A DNA stretch of 64,000 bases from Paenirhizobium daejeonense (GTDB lineage: Bacteria; Pseudomonadota; Alphaproteobacteria; Rhizobiales; Rhizobiaceae). Below, in pieces: positions 7,232 to 15,872 of the stretch. How positions within the stretch are numbered: the stretch's first letter is position 1; every line of letters begins with the position of its first letter. Where the stretch lies: the NCBI RefSeq assembly GCF_014280875.1, contig NZ_JACLAL010000009.1:172621-236620 (forward strand), in the 5' to 3' direction. Made by a program: the position numbers and the translations under genes. The notes under the pieces are model-generated. The model made no database searches, had not been told where the DNA came from, and worked only from the letters and a program-made list of their open reading frames with translations.

Positions 7232-8896
7232 ATGTCTGACCAAAACAACCCATTCATGAAACCGACCCGCCGGCAGGCGCTTGGCCTGATGGCTCTGGGA
7301 GCCTCGGGGCTCGTTCTTTCCGGAATGCCCGGCATGGGCAAGGCTCTCGCCGCCCAGCCGAAAACCATCAAGGGCCAACTCACCGTCGGCTTCTCGCAGG
7401 AGCCGACCGTCTTCAATCCGCATATGCCGCACATCGAGGTGGATGAAGGCATCCATTTCAGCATCTTCGACACGCTGTTTTCCGTTGATCCTGAGGGCAA
7501 ATTCGTCGCCGCCCTGGCGGCCGAGGTGCCGACCGTCGAGAATGGCGGCATTTCCGCCGACGGCCTGAGCTGGAAGGCCAAGCTGCGCGACGACGTCAAA
7601 TGGCACGATGGCAAGCCGTTCACCGCCGAGGACGTCAAGTTCACCATCGATCTCTTGGTCGATCCCAATTTCCGCAGTTGGCGCAAGACCGGCCACGAAC
7701 TGGTACGCGACCTGACCGTCGTGTCGGCGACCGAGATCACATGGCGCATGGAAAAGCCCTTCGCGCCCTACCCGTCCATTCTCGCCTCGACCTTCATCAC
7801 GCCGAAGCACATTCTTGGAGCGGAAGCAGACAAGAACACGGCCGCCTTCAACAACGCTCCCGTCGGCACTGGTCCGTTCAAATGGTCTGAGCGCGTCGCC
7901 GGCGACCATATCCTGCTTGAAGCCAATGCCGACTATTTCGGCGATGGCCCCTATGTCGAAAAGCTGATCTACAAATACGTCCCCGACCTCAACGTCATGT
8001 ACACCCAGTTCAAGACCGGCGATATCGACGTCGTCGGCCTGCAGTGGATCACGCCTGATCATTACGACGAGGCGAAGGCGCTCGAAGGCAAAGCGGTCGA
8101 CGTTGTGCCAGGCTCGACAATCGAATCCTTCACCTTCAACATGGAGCGGCCGCAGTTCAAGGATCCGGCCGTGCGCGAGGCGCTCTACCACGCCATCGAC
8201 AAGCAATCGATCATCGACGCGCTCTATTACGGCCTGCCTGCGCCGACCGAAAGCTACGTCCCGCAGCAGTCCTTCTACTTCAACCCGGACCTTCCGAAGC
8301 ACGAATACGATATAGAGAAGGCCAAGAAGCTTCTCGATGACGCGGGCTGGGCGGCAGGCGCCGACGGCATCCGCGCCAAGGATGGAGTGAAGCTTTCCTT
8401 CACCTGCTCCACGACGGCAGGCAACCACATCCGCGAACAGGTGCAGCAATACATGCAGCAGTCGTTCAAGGACCTCGGCGTCGAGATGACCATCTCCAAC
8501 CTGCCGCCGGCCGTCATGTGGGGCGATTACTGGATGCTGTCGAAGTTCGATACCGTCATCGTCGGCCTCGACTTCCTCACCGGATCGGACCCGGATACGT
8601 CCGACTTCTTCCGCTCCAATTCAAGCCCGGCCAAGGGCGGCGCCGGCCAGAACACATGGCAGTTTGCCAACACGGAAGTGGACGACCTGCTGACCAAGGG
8701 CGGTGAGATCTTCGTGCCGGAGGACCGCAAGGCGGTCTATCTGAAGATCCAGGAAATCATGCGCAAGGAACTGCCGTTCCTGCCGCTCTTCCAGTATGCG
8801 ACCGTCCGTGGCCACAAGAAGGAGGTCGAGAACGTCATCCCCAACGTCAACGTTCGCATCGACACCTGGAACGTCGCGACCTGGCGCTGGGCCTGA
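7232..8896 (+). CDS. ABC importer periplasmic substrate-binding protein (peptide/nickel family, SBP_bac_5)
   Basis: A 554-residue periplasmic receptor. The N-terminus has a twin-arginine-like signal (PTRRQALGLMALGASG) ending near AALAA, suggesting Tat export. The mature part follows the DppA/OppA plan: TVGFSQEPTVFNPHM, LSWKAKLRDDVKWHDGKPFTAEDVKFTID and a C-terminal EDRKAVYLKIQEIMRKELPFLPLF segment. The start at 7232 is chosen by AAGGGGAA and the signal peptide; the frame is open back to 7109. It feeds the permeases at 9007 and 9968. Members of this family bind peptides, nickel chelates, opines or glycosides; the oxidases nearby favour an amine-containing ligand. Confidence 0.9.
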   Translation: MSDQNNPFMKPTRRQALGLMALGASGLVLSGMPGMGKALAAQPKTIKGQLTVGFSQEPTVFNPHMPHIEVDEGIHFSIFDTLFSVDPEGKFVAALAAEVPTVENGGISADGLSWKAKLRDDVKWHDGKPFTAEDVKFTIDLLVDPNFRSWRKTGHELVRDLTVVSATEITWRMEKPFAPYPSILASTFITPKHILGAEADKNTAAFNNAPVGTGPFKWSERVAGDHILLEANADYFGDGPYVEKLIYKYVPDLNVMYTQFKTGDIDVVGLQWITPDHYDEAKALEGKAVDVVPGSTIESFTFNMERPQFKDPAVREALYHAIDKQSIIDALYYGLPAPTESYVPQQSFYFNPDLPKHEYDIEKAKKLLDDAGWAAGADGIRAKDGVKLSFTCSTTAGNHIREQVQQYMQQSFKDLGVEMTISNLPPAVMWGDYWMLSKFDTVIVGLDFLTGSDPDTSDFFRSNSSPAKGGAGQNTWQFANTEVDDLLTKGGEIFVPEDRKAVYLKIQEIMRKELPFLPLFQYATVRGHKKEVENVIPNVNVRIDTWNVATWRWA

Positions 8897-8945
8897 GGCT
8901 GAAGACCCGGCCGGCGCCGCATCGGCACCGGCTACGGAACCTCGA

Positions 8946-8968
8946 CCGGCCGCACGACACGCGGCCGG
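8946..8968 (+). promoter_or_regulatory. GC-rich hairpin after the binding-protein gene
   Basis: CCGGCCGC (8946-8953) and GCGGCCGG (8961-8968) form a perfect 8-bp stem with a 7-base loop, 50 bases after the binding-protein stop and before the first permease. It likely protects the 3' end of the binding-protein mRNA. Confidence 0.55.
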
Positions 8969-9006
8969 CCTGACGTATCCATTGGTGTGACCCCGGAGCC
9001 CCGCAC

Positions 9007-9957
9007 ATGCTGTCCTATCTTCTTCACCGGCTGTGGCAGAGCCTTGTGCTCTTGCTGCTTGTCTCGGTCATCGGATTTGCCATCCTTAACCTCGCGCCCG
9101 GCGGGCCCTTGTCGCAATATGCGCTGACCCCCGGCATGACCCGCGAGGCGCTCGACCGCATCGCTCATCAGATGGGCCTCGACCGTCCGTTGCCCATCCA
9201 GTACCTCGACTGGATCTGGAGGCTTTTACAGGGCGACTGGGGCAAATCCTACCGCGACCAGAGACCGGTTCTGGAGATCATCTCCGGCCACCTGTTCGCC
9301 ACCCTGCTGCTGATGGTCTCCTCGACGGTGATCTCGATCCTGATCGGAACATGGATCGGCATAAAGGGTGCCACCAGCCGCTACTCGATCTTCGACTATG
9401 CGGCGACCGTCGGCGCGATGATCGCCCTTTCGATCCCGACCTTCTGGTTCGGCCTTGTCGCCATCTACGTCTTCTCGCTCAAGCTCAGATGGCTGCCGGC
9501 CGGCAACATGTACACGATCGGCAACGGATCGTTCTATGACTACGCGATCCATCTCATCATGCCGAGCCTTGTGCTGGCGCTGGTCAATATCGCGGTGTGG
9601 AGCCGCTACATGCGGACCGCGACACTGGATGTCATCAATCAGGACTTCGTGCGGACGGCCCGCGCCAAGGGACTGAAACCCAACAGGGTGCTGATGAAGC
9701 ATGTCGTCGGCAATGCCCTGCTACCGATGATCACCCTTGCCGGCCTGCAGCTTCCGACCATCCTCGGCGGCGCGCTGGTCACTGAGACGGTGTTCACCTG
9801 GCCCGGCATGGGACGCCTGTTCCTCGACAGCCTCGGTTACCACGACTACCCGGTCGTGATGGGGCTCCTGATGTTTTCCGCCATTCTCGTTCTGCTCGGC
9901 AGCCTGATCGCCGACCTGCTGGTCGCCTTTGTCGATCCGCGCATCCGCCTCGGATAG
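9007..9957 (+). CDS. ABC importer permease, DppB type
   Basis: A 316-residue inner-membrane protein with about six hydrophobic segments. The N-terminus (LLHRLWQSLVLLLLVSVIGFAILNLAPGGP) is the hallmark of DppB/OppB permeases. The EAA loop region reads RTARAKGLKPNRVLMKHVVGNALLP. The C-terminal TETVFTWPGMGRLFLDSL and FVDPRIRLG are also typical. It starts at 9007 after GGAG. It pairs with the DppC-like permease 10 bases downstream. Confidence 0.92.
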   Translation: MLSYLLHRLWQSLVLLLLVSVIGFAILNLAPGGPLSQYALTPGMTREALDRIAHQMGLDRPLPIQYLDWIWRLLQGDWGKSYRDQRPVLEIISGHLFATLLLMVSSTVISILIGTWIGIKGATSRYSIFDYAATVGAMIALSIPTFWFGLVAIYVFSLKLRWLPAGNMYTIGNGSFYDYAIHLIMPSLVLALVNIAVWSRYMRTATLDVINQDFVRTARAKGLKPNRVLMKHVVGNALLPMITLAGLQLPTILGGALVTETVFTWPGMGRLFLDSLGYHDYPVVMGLLMFSAILVLLGSLIADLLVAFVDPRIRLG

Positions 9958-9967
9958 GAGACGCACC

Positions 9968-10858
9968 ATGTCCGCTACGACGCTTCCCTCCCCGGACCTC
10001 GCGCCGCGTTCCCGCTGGTGGAACAACCGCACCGTCCGCCGCTTCGCCCGCCACAGACTGGCCGTCGTCGGCCTCGTGATGATTACCGTACTTGTGATCG
10101 CCTGCGTGGCTGGCCCCTATCTCCTGCCCTATGACGAACTCTATATCGATCTGAGAGCCCGCTTCGCACCGCCGTTCACCGGCTACCACATCTTCGGCAC
10201 CGATCCCCTCGGGCGCGACCTCGCAGCACGGCTCTTCAATGCCGGACGCATCTCGCTCTTGGTCGGCTTCTTCGCCATGGTGCTGTCAACGGCGCTCGGC
10301 ACGGTAATCGGCATCATCGCGGGATATTACGGCGGTCGCCTCGGCGCCATTCTGATGCGCCTCGTCGATGCCTTCCTCTCCTTCCCCAGCATCTTCCTGC
10401 TGCTCGCACTTGCCGCCTTCATCAAGCCGAGCCCCTTCATGATCACCGTCATCATCGCGGTGACGAGCTGGATGGAAATCGCCCGTCTGGTGGAAGCCGA
10501 GGTCCGCTCGCTGCGCGAACGCGACTTCGTGCTCGCCGCCCGCATGCTCGGCCTTTCCAACACCTGGATCATGTTCCGCGAACTTCTGCCAAATGCAATT
10601 GGCCCGATCATCGTCGCCGCGACGCTCACCGTCGCCCGCGCCATCCTGCTCGAGGCCTATGTCAGCTTCCTCGGCTACGGCATCCAGCCGCCTCTGCCAA
10701 GCTGGGGCAACATGCTGAACGGTGCTCAACAGTATCTCGACAGCGCCCCATGGCTCGCCATCGTTCCCGGCGTTGCGATAACGCTTGCGGTGACCAGTTT
10801 CAACTTCATTGGCGACGGGCTGCGCGATGCCCTCGACGCCCGCAGCGACCTGAACTGA
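9968..10858 (+). CDS. ABC importer permease, DppC type
   Basis: A 296-residue inner-membrane permease. It has the DppC/OppC features: an N-terminal helix (RHRLAVVGLVMITVLVIACVAGPYLLP), the FGTDPLGRDLAARLFNAGRISL motif, the EAA loop VLAARMLGLSNTWIMFRELLPN and the C-terminal FNFIGDGLRDALDARSDLN. The ATG at 9968 is preferred because the longer frame overlaps the dppB-like gene. It forms the heterodimeric channel with the preceding gene. Confidence 0.92.
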   Translation: MSATTLPSPDLAPRSRWWNNRTVRRFARHRLAVVGLVMITVLVIACVAGPYLLPYDELYIDLRARFAPPFTGYHIFGTDPLGRDLAARLFNAGRISLLVGFFAMVLSTALGTVIGIIAGYYGGRLGAILMRLVDAFLSFPSIFLLLALAAFIKPSPFMITVIIAVTSWMEIARLVEAEVRSLRERDFVLAARMLGLSNTWIMFRELLPNAIGPIIVAATLTVARAILLEAYVSFLGYGIQPPLPSWGNMLNGAQQYLDSAPWLAIVPGVAITLAVTSFNFIGDGLRDALDARSDLN

Positions 10859-10866
10859 GGGGGCCG

Positions 10867-12192
10867 ATGAACACGTTTTCTCCCTTCGACGTGACGCTAT
10901 GGTATGCGACGGCTGCCGCGACACCCAAGACCGAACCGCTGGAAGGCCGCGTGCAGGCGGATGTCTGCATCGTCGGAGCCGGCTATACCGGCCTGACGAC
11001 CGCTCTCGAACTTGCCCGGGCCGGCGTCAAGGTCGTGCTGCTGGAGCGGGCTGAAGCGGGCTTCGGCGGTTCCGGCCGCAATGCCGGTCACTGCACCCCC
11101 ACCTTCACCCATTACAGTCTGCCCGAATTGCGCACCATGCTGGGCGCGCCCTGGGCAGAACGTCTGATCGAGCGCCAGACGCGGGCGAACGACCGCGTTT
11201 CCAGCATGATCCGCGACTACCAGATCGACTGCGAATGGGTGCAAAACGGCTATGTCATGGGCGCGCCCTACAAGGGGGCGTTGGCCGGCATCGACAAGAA
11301 GGTAGAGACCTACAATGCCGTCGGCGCCCGCACTCGAGTCCTCGACCGGGACGAGGTGGAAGTCATGACCGGCAGCCCCCGCTTTTATGGAGGCTGGCTC
11401 CACGAGGAAGGCGGACATCTCAATCCGCTCGGCTATGCGCGCGGTCTTGCCCGCGCCGTCATGCAGGAGGGCGGCGTCATCCACACCGGTTCGGCAGTCA
11501 TCGCCTGTGACCGCAACCCGACCGGCGGCTGGTCGGTAAAGACGGACAAGGGCGAGGTGGTCGCAGACAAGGTGATCTTCTCCACCGGCGCCTACACCAT
11601 GGGCGGATGGCCGAAACTCGACCGCACCTTCAAGATCCAGAGGGTTTTCGTCGCGGCAACCCAGCCGCTGGACGAGGAAACGCGTCGCACCGTGCTGCCG
11701 AACAACACGACGATCCACGACGGACGCGGCGATATCTACGTCTACAAGTACAATGCTGAGGGACGCATCGTCGCTTCGATGTTCCCGATGGGCCGGCGCG
11801 GCCGCGACATGGCCTATACGCGGCAGGTCATGAGCGACCGGCTGAAATGGCTGCATCCGCAGATCAAGGGCGAGATCCGCTGGGATTACTTCTGGTTCGG
11901 CGAACTCGACATGCAATATCGCACCGTACCCCGCTTCTATTCCCTCGCTCCCGGCGTGGTGGCGCTGACCGGCCTTTCCGGACGTGGGGTACCGACCGGT
12001 TCCATGCTCGGCTCCATCCTTTCGGAATGGGCGCTCGGCAAACCGGAAAACGAACTTCCCCTGAGGCTCGAGCCCCTGAAGGAAGCGCCCTTCTACATGA
12101 ACTTCGGCCCGGCCCTGACACTGCGCTACTACCGGATCAGAGACAATATCGCAGCCAGGCTTTCTGGCGCACCGCTACCGCCACACGCCTGA
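10867..12192 (+). CDS. FAD-dependent oxidoreductase, PuuB/amine-oxidase-like
   Basis: A 441-residue DAO-family flavoprotein. ADVCIVGAGYTGLTTALELARAG near residue 30 binds the FAD ADP moiety, followed by LLERAEAGFGGSGRNAGHCTPTF, very like gamma-glutamylputrescine oxidases and other primary or secondary amine oxidases. The C-terminal FAD motif is LTGLSGRGVPTGSMLG. It starts 8 bases after the permease gene with GAGGGGG upstream. It is the second flavoprotein of the operon and differs clearly from that at 5755, so two sequential oxidations, or two related substrates, are plausible. That is inference from context. Confidence 0.83.
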   Translation: MNTFSPFDVTLWYATAAATPKTEPLEGRVQADVCIVGAGYTGLTTALELARAGVKVVLLERAEAGFGGSGRNAGHCTPTFTHYSLPELRTMLGAPWAERLIERQTRANDRVSSMIRDYQIDCEWVQNGYVMGAPYKGALAGIDKKVETYNAVGARTRVLDRDEVEVMTGSPRFYGGWLHEEGGHLNPLGYARGLARAVMQEGGVIHTGSAVIACDRNPTGGWSVKTDKGEVVADKVIFSTGAYTMGGWPKLDRTFKIQRVFVAATQPLDEETRRTVLPNNTTIHDGRGDIYVYKYNAEGRIVASMFPMGRRGRDMAYTRQVMSDRLKWLHPQIKGEIRWDYFWFGELDMQYRTVPRFYSLAPGVVALTGLSGRGVPTGSMLGSILSEWALGKPENELPLRLEPLKEAPFYMNFGPALTLRYYRIRDNIAARLSGAPLPPHA

Positions 12193-12274
12193 GCGTTTTC
12201 ATCGCCACGCGCCGTGACGGCGGGAGTGTCACTTCCGCCGCAATAACTATGGATCGAGAACAAGGAGATCACTA

Positions 12275-12622
12275 ATGACCATGCAGATTTTCAACATTTC
12301 CGACGACATCGACCTGACGCCCGGACTGCCGGCGGATGGCCGTGACAGCGGTTCCTACAGGCGCTCCATCTGGCAGGATGATGTCGAAAACGGCACCATC
12401 GTCGCCGTCTGGAAGGCAGAGCCCGGCACTTACAGCTATCCGGGCCGCGACCTCGAGGAAACCTTCGTCGTGGTGGAAGGCGAGGCGCTTTACTCCCAGG
12501 AAGACTCAGAACCGATGAGGATCGGCCCCGGCTCCATCGTGCGCGTCGCCAAAGGGGTGGCGAGCCGGCTGGAGATCCTTTCGACCTTCCGCAAGCTCGC
12601 AACCGTCGTGCCCAAACCCTGA
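12275..12622 (+). CDS. Small single-domain cupin (EutQ/DUF861-like)
   Basis: A 115-residue cytoplasmic protein that forms one cupin barrel. The segment GTYSYPGRDLEETFVVVEGEALY carries cupin motif 1 in the DUF861 style, where the usual histidines are replaced; PGSIVRVAKGVASRLEI is motif 2. The start at 12275 follows AAGGAG. It is the last gene of the operon. Such proteins are common at the end of amine and opine catabolic operons, but no reaction is established. Two further cupins of this general type occur at 27441 and 27921. Confidence 0.75.
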   Translation: MTMQIFNISDDIDLTPGLPADGRDSGSYRRSIWQDDVENGTIVAVWKAEPGTYSYPGRDLEETFVVVEGEALYSQEDSEPMRIGPGSIVRVAKGVASRLEILSTFRKLATVVPKP

Positions 12623-12626
12623 CGCG

Positions 12627-12731
12627 CTAGAGCAATTTCAGCCGAAGCGCGATCGCTTTGGCGTCGGACCATGCGGTAAGAACAAAAAGTAGAGAGTTTT
12701 CGCGATCCGGAGAAAAGCGGAAACTTTCTAG
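12627..12731. repeat. RIME-like palindromic repeat, copy 1
   Basis: A 105-base element begins CTAGAGCAATTT and ends GGAAACTTTCTAG, with internal palindromic parts such as GCGCGATCGC and CCGGAGAAAAGCGGAAA. It matches the size and ends of the Rhizobium-specific intergenic mosaic element (RIME) class, and resembles copy 2 at 27817-27919. It starts 4 bases after the cupin stop codon. Confidence 0.65.
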
Positions 12732-12768
12732 CGACATGGCTGCCGGTGTTTTTTCACACCGGCGAGAT

Positions 12769-13716
12769 CTAGGCGGTGGAAACGAGAAGTTCCGCCATCT
12801 TGATGTCGGTCACGAGATGATCCACGAAGCCACCGCGCAGGGCAGCTCTCGTTGCATCGAGCTTGAAGGTGCCGCTCACCACGAGCAGCCCTTCCATCTT
12901 GCGGAGCAGATCGTGGTCGGCGCCGATGATGCGTTGATCGAGATCGCCGAGAACCGCCCGCCCCGCTTCGTCGATGAAACGGCCGGCGATGATCCCGACC
13001 GCGCCCCGGTTGCGGTATTCATCGATTTCCTCCACGGTCGCGATCTTGAACTGCACCACATGGGTATCCGGCGTACAGGGGCTGAGCGAAAAGATCGACT
13101 TGTTGCACTTATGCAGGTTCTCGAGCTGCTCGCGGATGATCGGCTCCACTTTCAGCGCCGACGCCAGCGCCGAGCTGGAACAGACGGCCGGCGCATTGAA
13201 GTTGATGCAATAGGCATCAAGGCGCCGGGCGATTTCGGTGGTACAGCTTTCCGACGTGCTGAGCAGCGGATTGGCGATCGATCCGAGAAGCTGGCGCACC
13301 GTCAGGTCTTCGATCGCCCAGTGCGGCACATATTCCGAGACGAAGGACACGGTCTGCCCCCAGGAAACGCCGAGCACATCGCCCTTTTCGAGGAAGTTCG
13401 GCAGATGGTGCGCTGCGACCTCACAAACCGCCCGCGTCAGCATTTCGCCCTGCATCCCGTCATCGGGAACGACATGCACGCTCTTCAGGCCGTATTTCTC
13501 TGTCAACGCATCCGCCATGGCATTGACGCGGTAATGCTCCGGTGCGACCTGGATGCAGACGATGTTCCGCTCCTTGGCTAACTTCAGGTAGCTGATCACG
13601 GTCGGCCTCGACAGGGAGAGCGCGTCGGCAATCTCTCCCTGATTGAGGTTCTTGACGTAGTACATCCACGCCACCTCGGCGACAATCTTGTTTGACGGAT
13701 GTTGCGGTCGGTACAT
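12769..13716 (-). CDS. SorC-family sugar-responsive transcriptional regulator
   Basis: A 315-residue cytoplasmic regulator. The N-terminal helix-turn-helix (YYVKNLNQGEIADALSLSRPTVISYLKLAKERNIV) is followed by the SorC sugar-phosphate-binding domain (LGVSWGQTVSFVSEY, LLGSIANPLLSTSES, RFIDEAGRAV, EGLLVVSGTFKLDATRAALRGGFVDHLVTD). EryD of erythritol catabolism belongs to this group. It is the last gene of the minus-strand polyol operon, 21 bases after the aldolase-like gene, and would sense a pathway phosphate ester. The dyad at 22196-22215 in the operon promoter is its likely operator. Confidence 0.88.
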   Translation of the reverse strand: MYRPQHPSNKIVAEVAWMYYVKNLNQGEIADALSLSRPTVISYLKLAKERNIVCIQVAPEHYRVNAMADALTEKYGLKSVHVVPDDGMQGEMLTRAVCEVAAHHLPNFLEKGDVLGVSWGQTVSFVSEYVPHWAIEDLTVRQLLGSIANPLLSTSESCTTEIARRLDAYCINFNAPAVCSSSALASALKVEPIIREQLENLHKCNKSIFSLSPCTPDTHVVQFKIATVEEIDEYRNRGAVGIIAGRFIDEAGRAVLGDLDQRIIGADHDLLRKMEGLLVVSGTFKLDATRAALRGGFVDHLVTDIKMAELLVSTA

Positions 13717-13737
13717 GGATGTTTCCCGGTTACCCTC

Positions 13738-14748
13738 TTACCGCTCTGCGGCGGCCATCAGTACCTCTTCGGTGATCAGCAGATCGTCGTCAACAGAGCG
13801 GTCCGCCGCAAGGCCGAGATTGGCGAGATCGCCGTGATAGCCGCGAATGGCCTGAACAGGCGTGGCGTCGCCATCCGCCACGGCACGCATCCATTTGATG
13901 AAGGTGGGCTGATGCTCCGCCATGTTGATCTTGCGGCCGAAAAGCGCAAGACGGGCGCCGAACTTTTCCGCCTGCCAGACCAGCTCGAACGTGTCGCGAT
14001 GCGTGCCGGTGCCACCGCCAAGCACGCCGATCACGACGGAACTGTCGTGAGCGACAAGCTCCTCAAGGGCAGCGGGGCCGTTATAGGCGACCTTCAGGAA
14101 TTCCGGTCGCTCTTCCACCGTCAGGCTCGCAAGTGCGCGGGCGATGCAGTCGTTGACATACATGCCCGTTTCCGCGGCGCTAAAGCCGGTCGGCATGTTG
14201 GGGTTGAACACTTCAAGGAAATGCTTCTTACCGGCAGCCCGCGCCTTCGGACGGAAATCGCGATAGGCTTCAAGCGTCGCGGTATCGGCCTCGGTGTTGT
14301 TGTTGAACGTCATCGAATAGAGGCAAAGCTCCGCCTGCGCGCGCGTCAGATCCGTGCCGCTATAGGGCAGCGACTGCGTCGCGCGGTAGTTGCCGCCGCG
14401 AATGACGCCCCAGACATCCGTCGTGTCGTTGGCCCGGAAGGCCGGCATGATGCGCGAGCCGGAAAAGGCGCCGCGCGACTGCAGGTTCTCGATGTTGGAC
14501 GTGGAAGCCAGCATGATGTCGACGACATCCTGCTTCACCAGTGCCTCGATCTCGGCAAGAAATTCGGCGCGGGTGCGGTTGCCGGTCGCCCGACCCTCGG
14601 CATCCCTGCGACGCCCGGCCGTGAGGATGCCGCCGGAGAGATCGGCGTCCTTGGCATCGGCGATGATGAAATCTCCCTTCGCGTACTGGCCGGCACGGAT
14701 GCGTTCCATCTTTTCTTCGTAACGGGTTTTCGTCATGTCATGATCCAT
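13738..14748 (-). CDS. Class I aldolase-like TIM-barrel protein (LsrF/DhnA/LacD-like)
   Basis: A 336-residue protein with aldolase signatures: KHFLEVFNPN, a candidate Schiff-base lysine in FLKVAYNGPAAL, and the phosphate-binding end GVLGGGTGTHRDTFELVWQAEKFGARLALFGRKI, which parallels the GG...GRxI segments of DhnA/LsrF and LacD aldolases. A second start at 14736 would remove four residues. It sits between the ABC ATPase gene and the SorC regulator in an operon with a kinase and a flavin dehydrogenase, so it could cleave the ketose phosphate they form. The family call is from motifs; the substrate is unknown, and an epimerase or isomerase role is not excluded. Confidence 0.65.
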   Translation of the reverse strand: MDHDMTKTRYEEKMERIRAGQYAKGDFIIADAKDADLSGGILTAGRRRDAEGRATGNRTRAEFLAEIEALVKQDVVDIMLASTSNIENLQSRGAFSGSRIMPAFRANDTTDVWGVIRGGNYRATQSLPYSGTDLTRAQAELCLYSMTFNNNTEADTATLEAYRDFRPKARAAGKKHFLEVFNPNMPTGFSAAETGMYVNDCIARALASLTVEERPEFLKVAYNGPAALEELVAHDSSVVIGVLGGGTGTHRDTFELVWQAEKFGARLALFGRKINMAEHQPTFIKWMRAVADGDATPVQAIRGYHGDLANLGLAADRSVDDDLLITEEVLMAAAER

Positions 14749-14766
14749 CGTGCTGTCGAAGATGCC

Positions 14767-15861
14767 TCAAGCCGCGGCGCGCAGGAGCGAGCGGCCATCT
14801 TCCTTCGAGAAAATGTGAATACTGTCCGCGTCGATGGAGAAATCGACCCGCTGTCCGGCCTCGAGCGTCCGGAATGCCTTGGTGACAAAGGACATCTCCC
14901 GGCCATCGACATCGACGATCACCTGTCCCTCGCTGCCCATGTTTTCGACGAGCACCACCGTTCCGCTGATGACGTTGACATCGCCCTCTGCGGCAATGTC
15001 CATCTTGGAAGGACGAAGGCCCACCTCGACCCTCGCTCCCTGACCGAGCTCCCGATAATCCTTCGCCGACACCTTCAGTCGGATCGACCCCGAGGTCAGT
15101 TCCGCCTGTTCGCCGTCGATGGCGACGCTGCAATCGCGGAAATTCATCGCCGGCGAGCCGATGAAGTCGGCAACGAAGCGGGTGGCCGGCCGGTCGAAGA
15201 TTTCCGACGGCGTGCCCTGCTGCTCGATCGCACCTGCCCGCATCAGCACGATGCGGTCGGCAATCGTCATCGCTTCGAGCTGGTCGTGCGTGACGAAGAT
15301 GGTGGTGGTCTTCAGATCGAGATGCATGCGGCGGATTTCGGTCCGCAGCTTCTCGCGCAGCTTGGCGTCGAGGTTAGACAGGGGTTCATCGAACAGGAAG
15401 AGCTTCGGCGTCTTGATCATGGCGCGGGCCATGGCAACGCGCTGCTGCTGGCCGCCCGAAAGGTTCTTCGGCTTGCGCTCCAGAAGCTGGGCGAGACCGA
15501 GCATATTCGACACATGCTCGACACGCCGGCGGATCTCCTCGGCCGGCACTTTCTGCCGGCGCAGGCCGAAGGCGATGTTGTCGAACACGGACATATGCGG
15601 ATAGAGCGCGTAGGACTGGAAGACCATCGCCACGCCACGCTCGCCCGGCGGCAGATGCGTCACGTCGCGGCCGCCGATGCTGACCGTGCCGTCCGATATC
15701 TCCTCGAGACCGGCGATCATGCGTAGCATGGTGGACTTGCCGCAGCCGGAAGGTCCGAGAAAGACCACGAATTCATGGTCGGCGATGTCGAGGTTGAGAT
15801 CCGAGATGACCGTATGGCTGCCATAGGACTTGCGGATCTTGGTGCATTTGATGTTGGCCAT
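14767..15861 (-). CDS. Sugar ABC importer ATP-binding protein (UgpC/MalK type)
   Basis: A 364-residue cytoplasmic ATPase. Walker A GPSGCGKST, signature LSGGQQQRVAMARAM, Walker B LFLFDEPLSNLDAKLR and the H-loop TIFVTHDQLEA are all intact. The C-terminal third is a TOBE/MalK regulatory domain (VEVGLRPSKMDI). The ATG at 15861 gives MANIKCTKIRKSYG, the usual family N-terminus. It drives the permeases at 15873 and 16676, 11 bases upstream. Confidence 0.92.
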   Translation of the reverse strand: MANIKCTKIRKSYGSHTVISDLNLDIADHEFVVFLGPSGCGKSTMLRMIAGLEEISDGTVSIGGRDVTHLPPGERGVAMVFQSYALYPHMSVFDNIAFGLRRQKVPAEEIRRRVEHVSNMLGLAQLLERKPKNLSGGQQQRVAMARAMIKTPKLFLFDEPLSNLDAKLREKLRTEIRRMHLDLKTTTIFVTHDQLEAMTIADRIVLMRAGAIEQQGTPSEIFDRPATRFVADFIGSPAMNFRDCSVAIDGEQAELTSGSIRLKVSAKDYRELGQGARVEVGLRPSKMDIAAEGDVNVISGTVVLVENMGSEGQVIVDVDGREMSFVTKAFRTLEAGQRVDFSIDADSIHIFSKEDGRSLLRAAA

Positions 15862-15872
15862 GTCGATTTTTC

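Noticed and set aside
13699..15726. A 675-codon plus-strand frame over the aldolase-like and ABC ATPase genes
   Set aside because: Antisense shadow of clear minus-strand genes, with composition rich in R, H and D and no motif.
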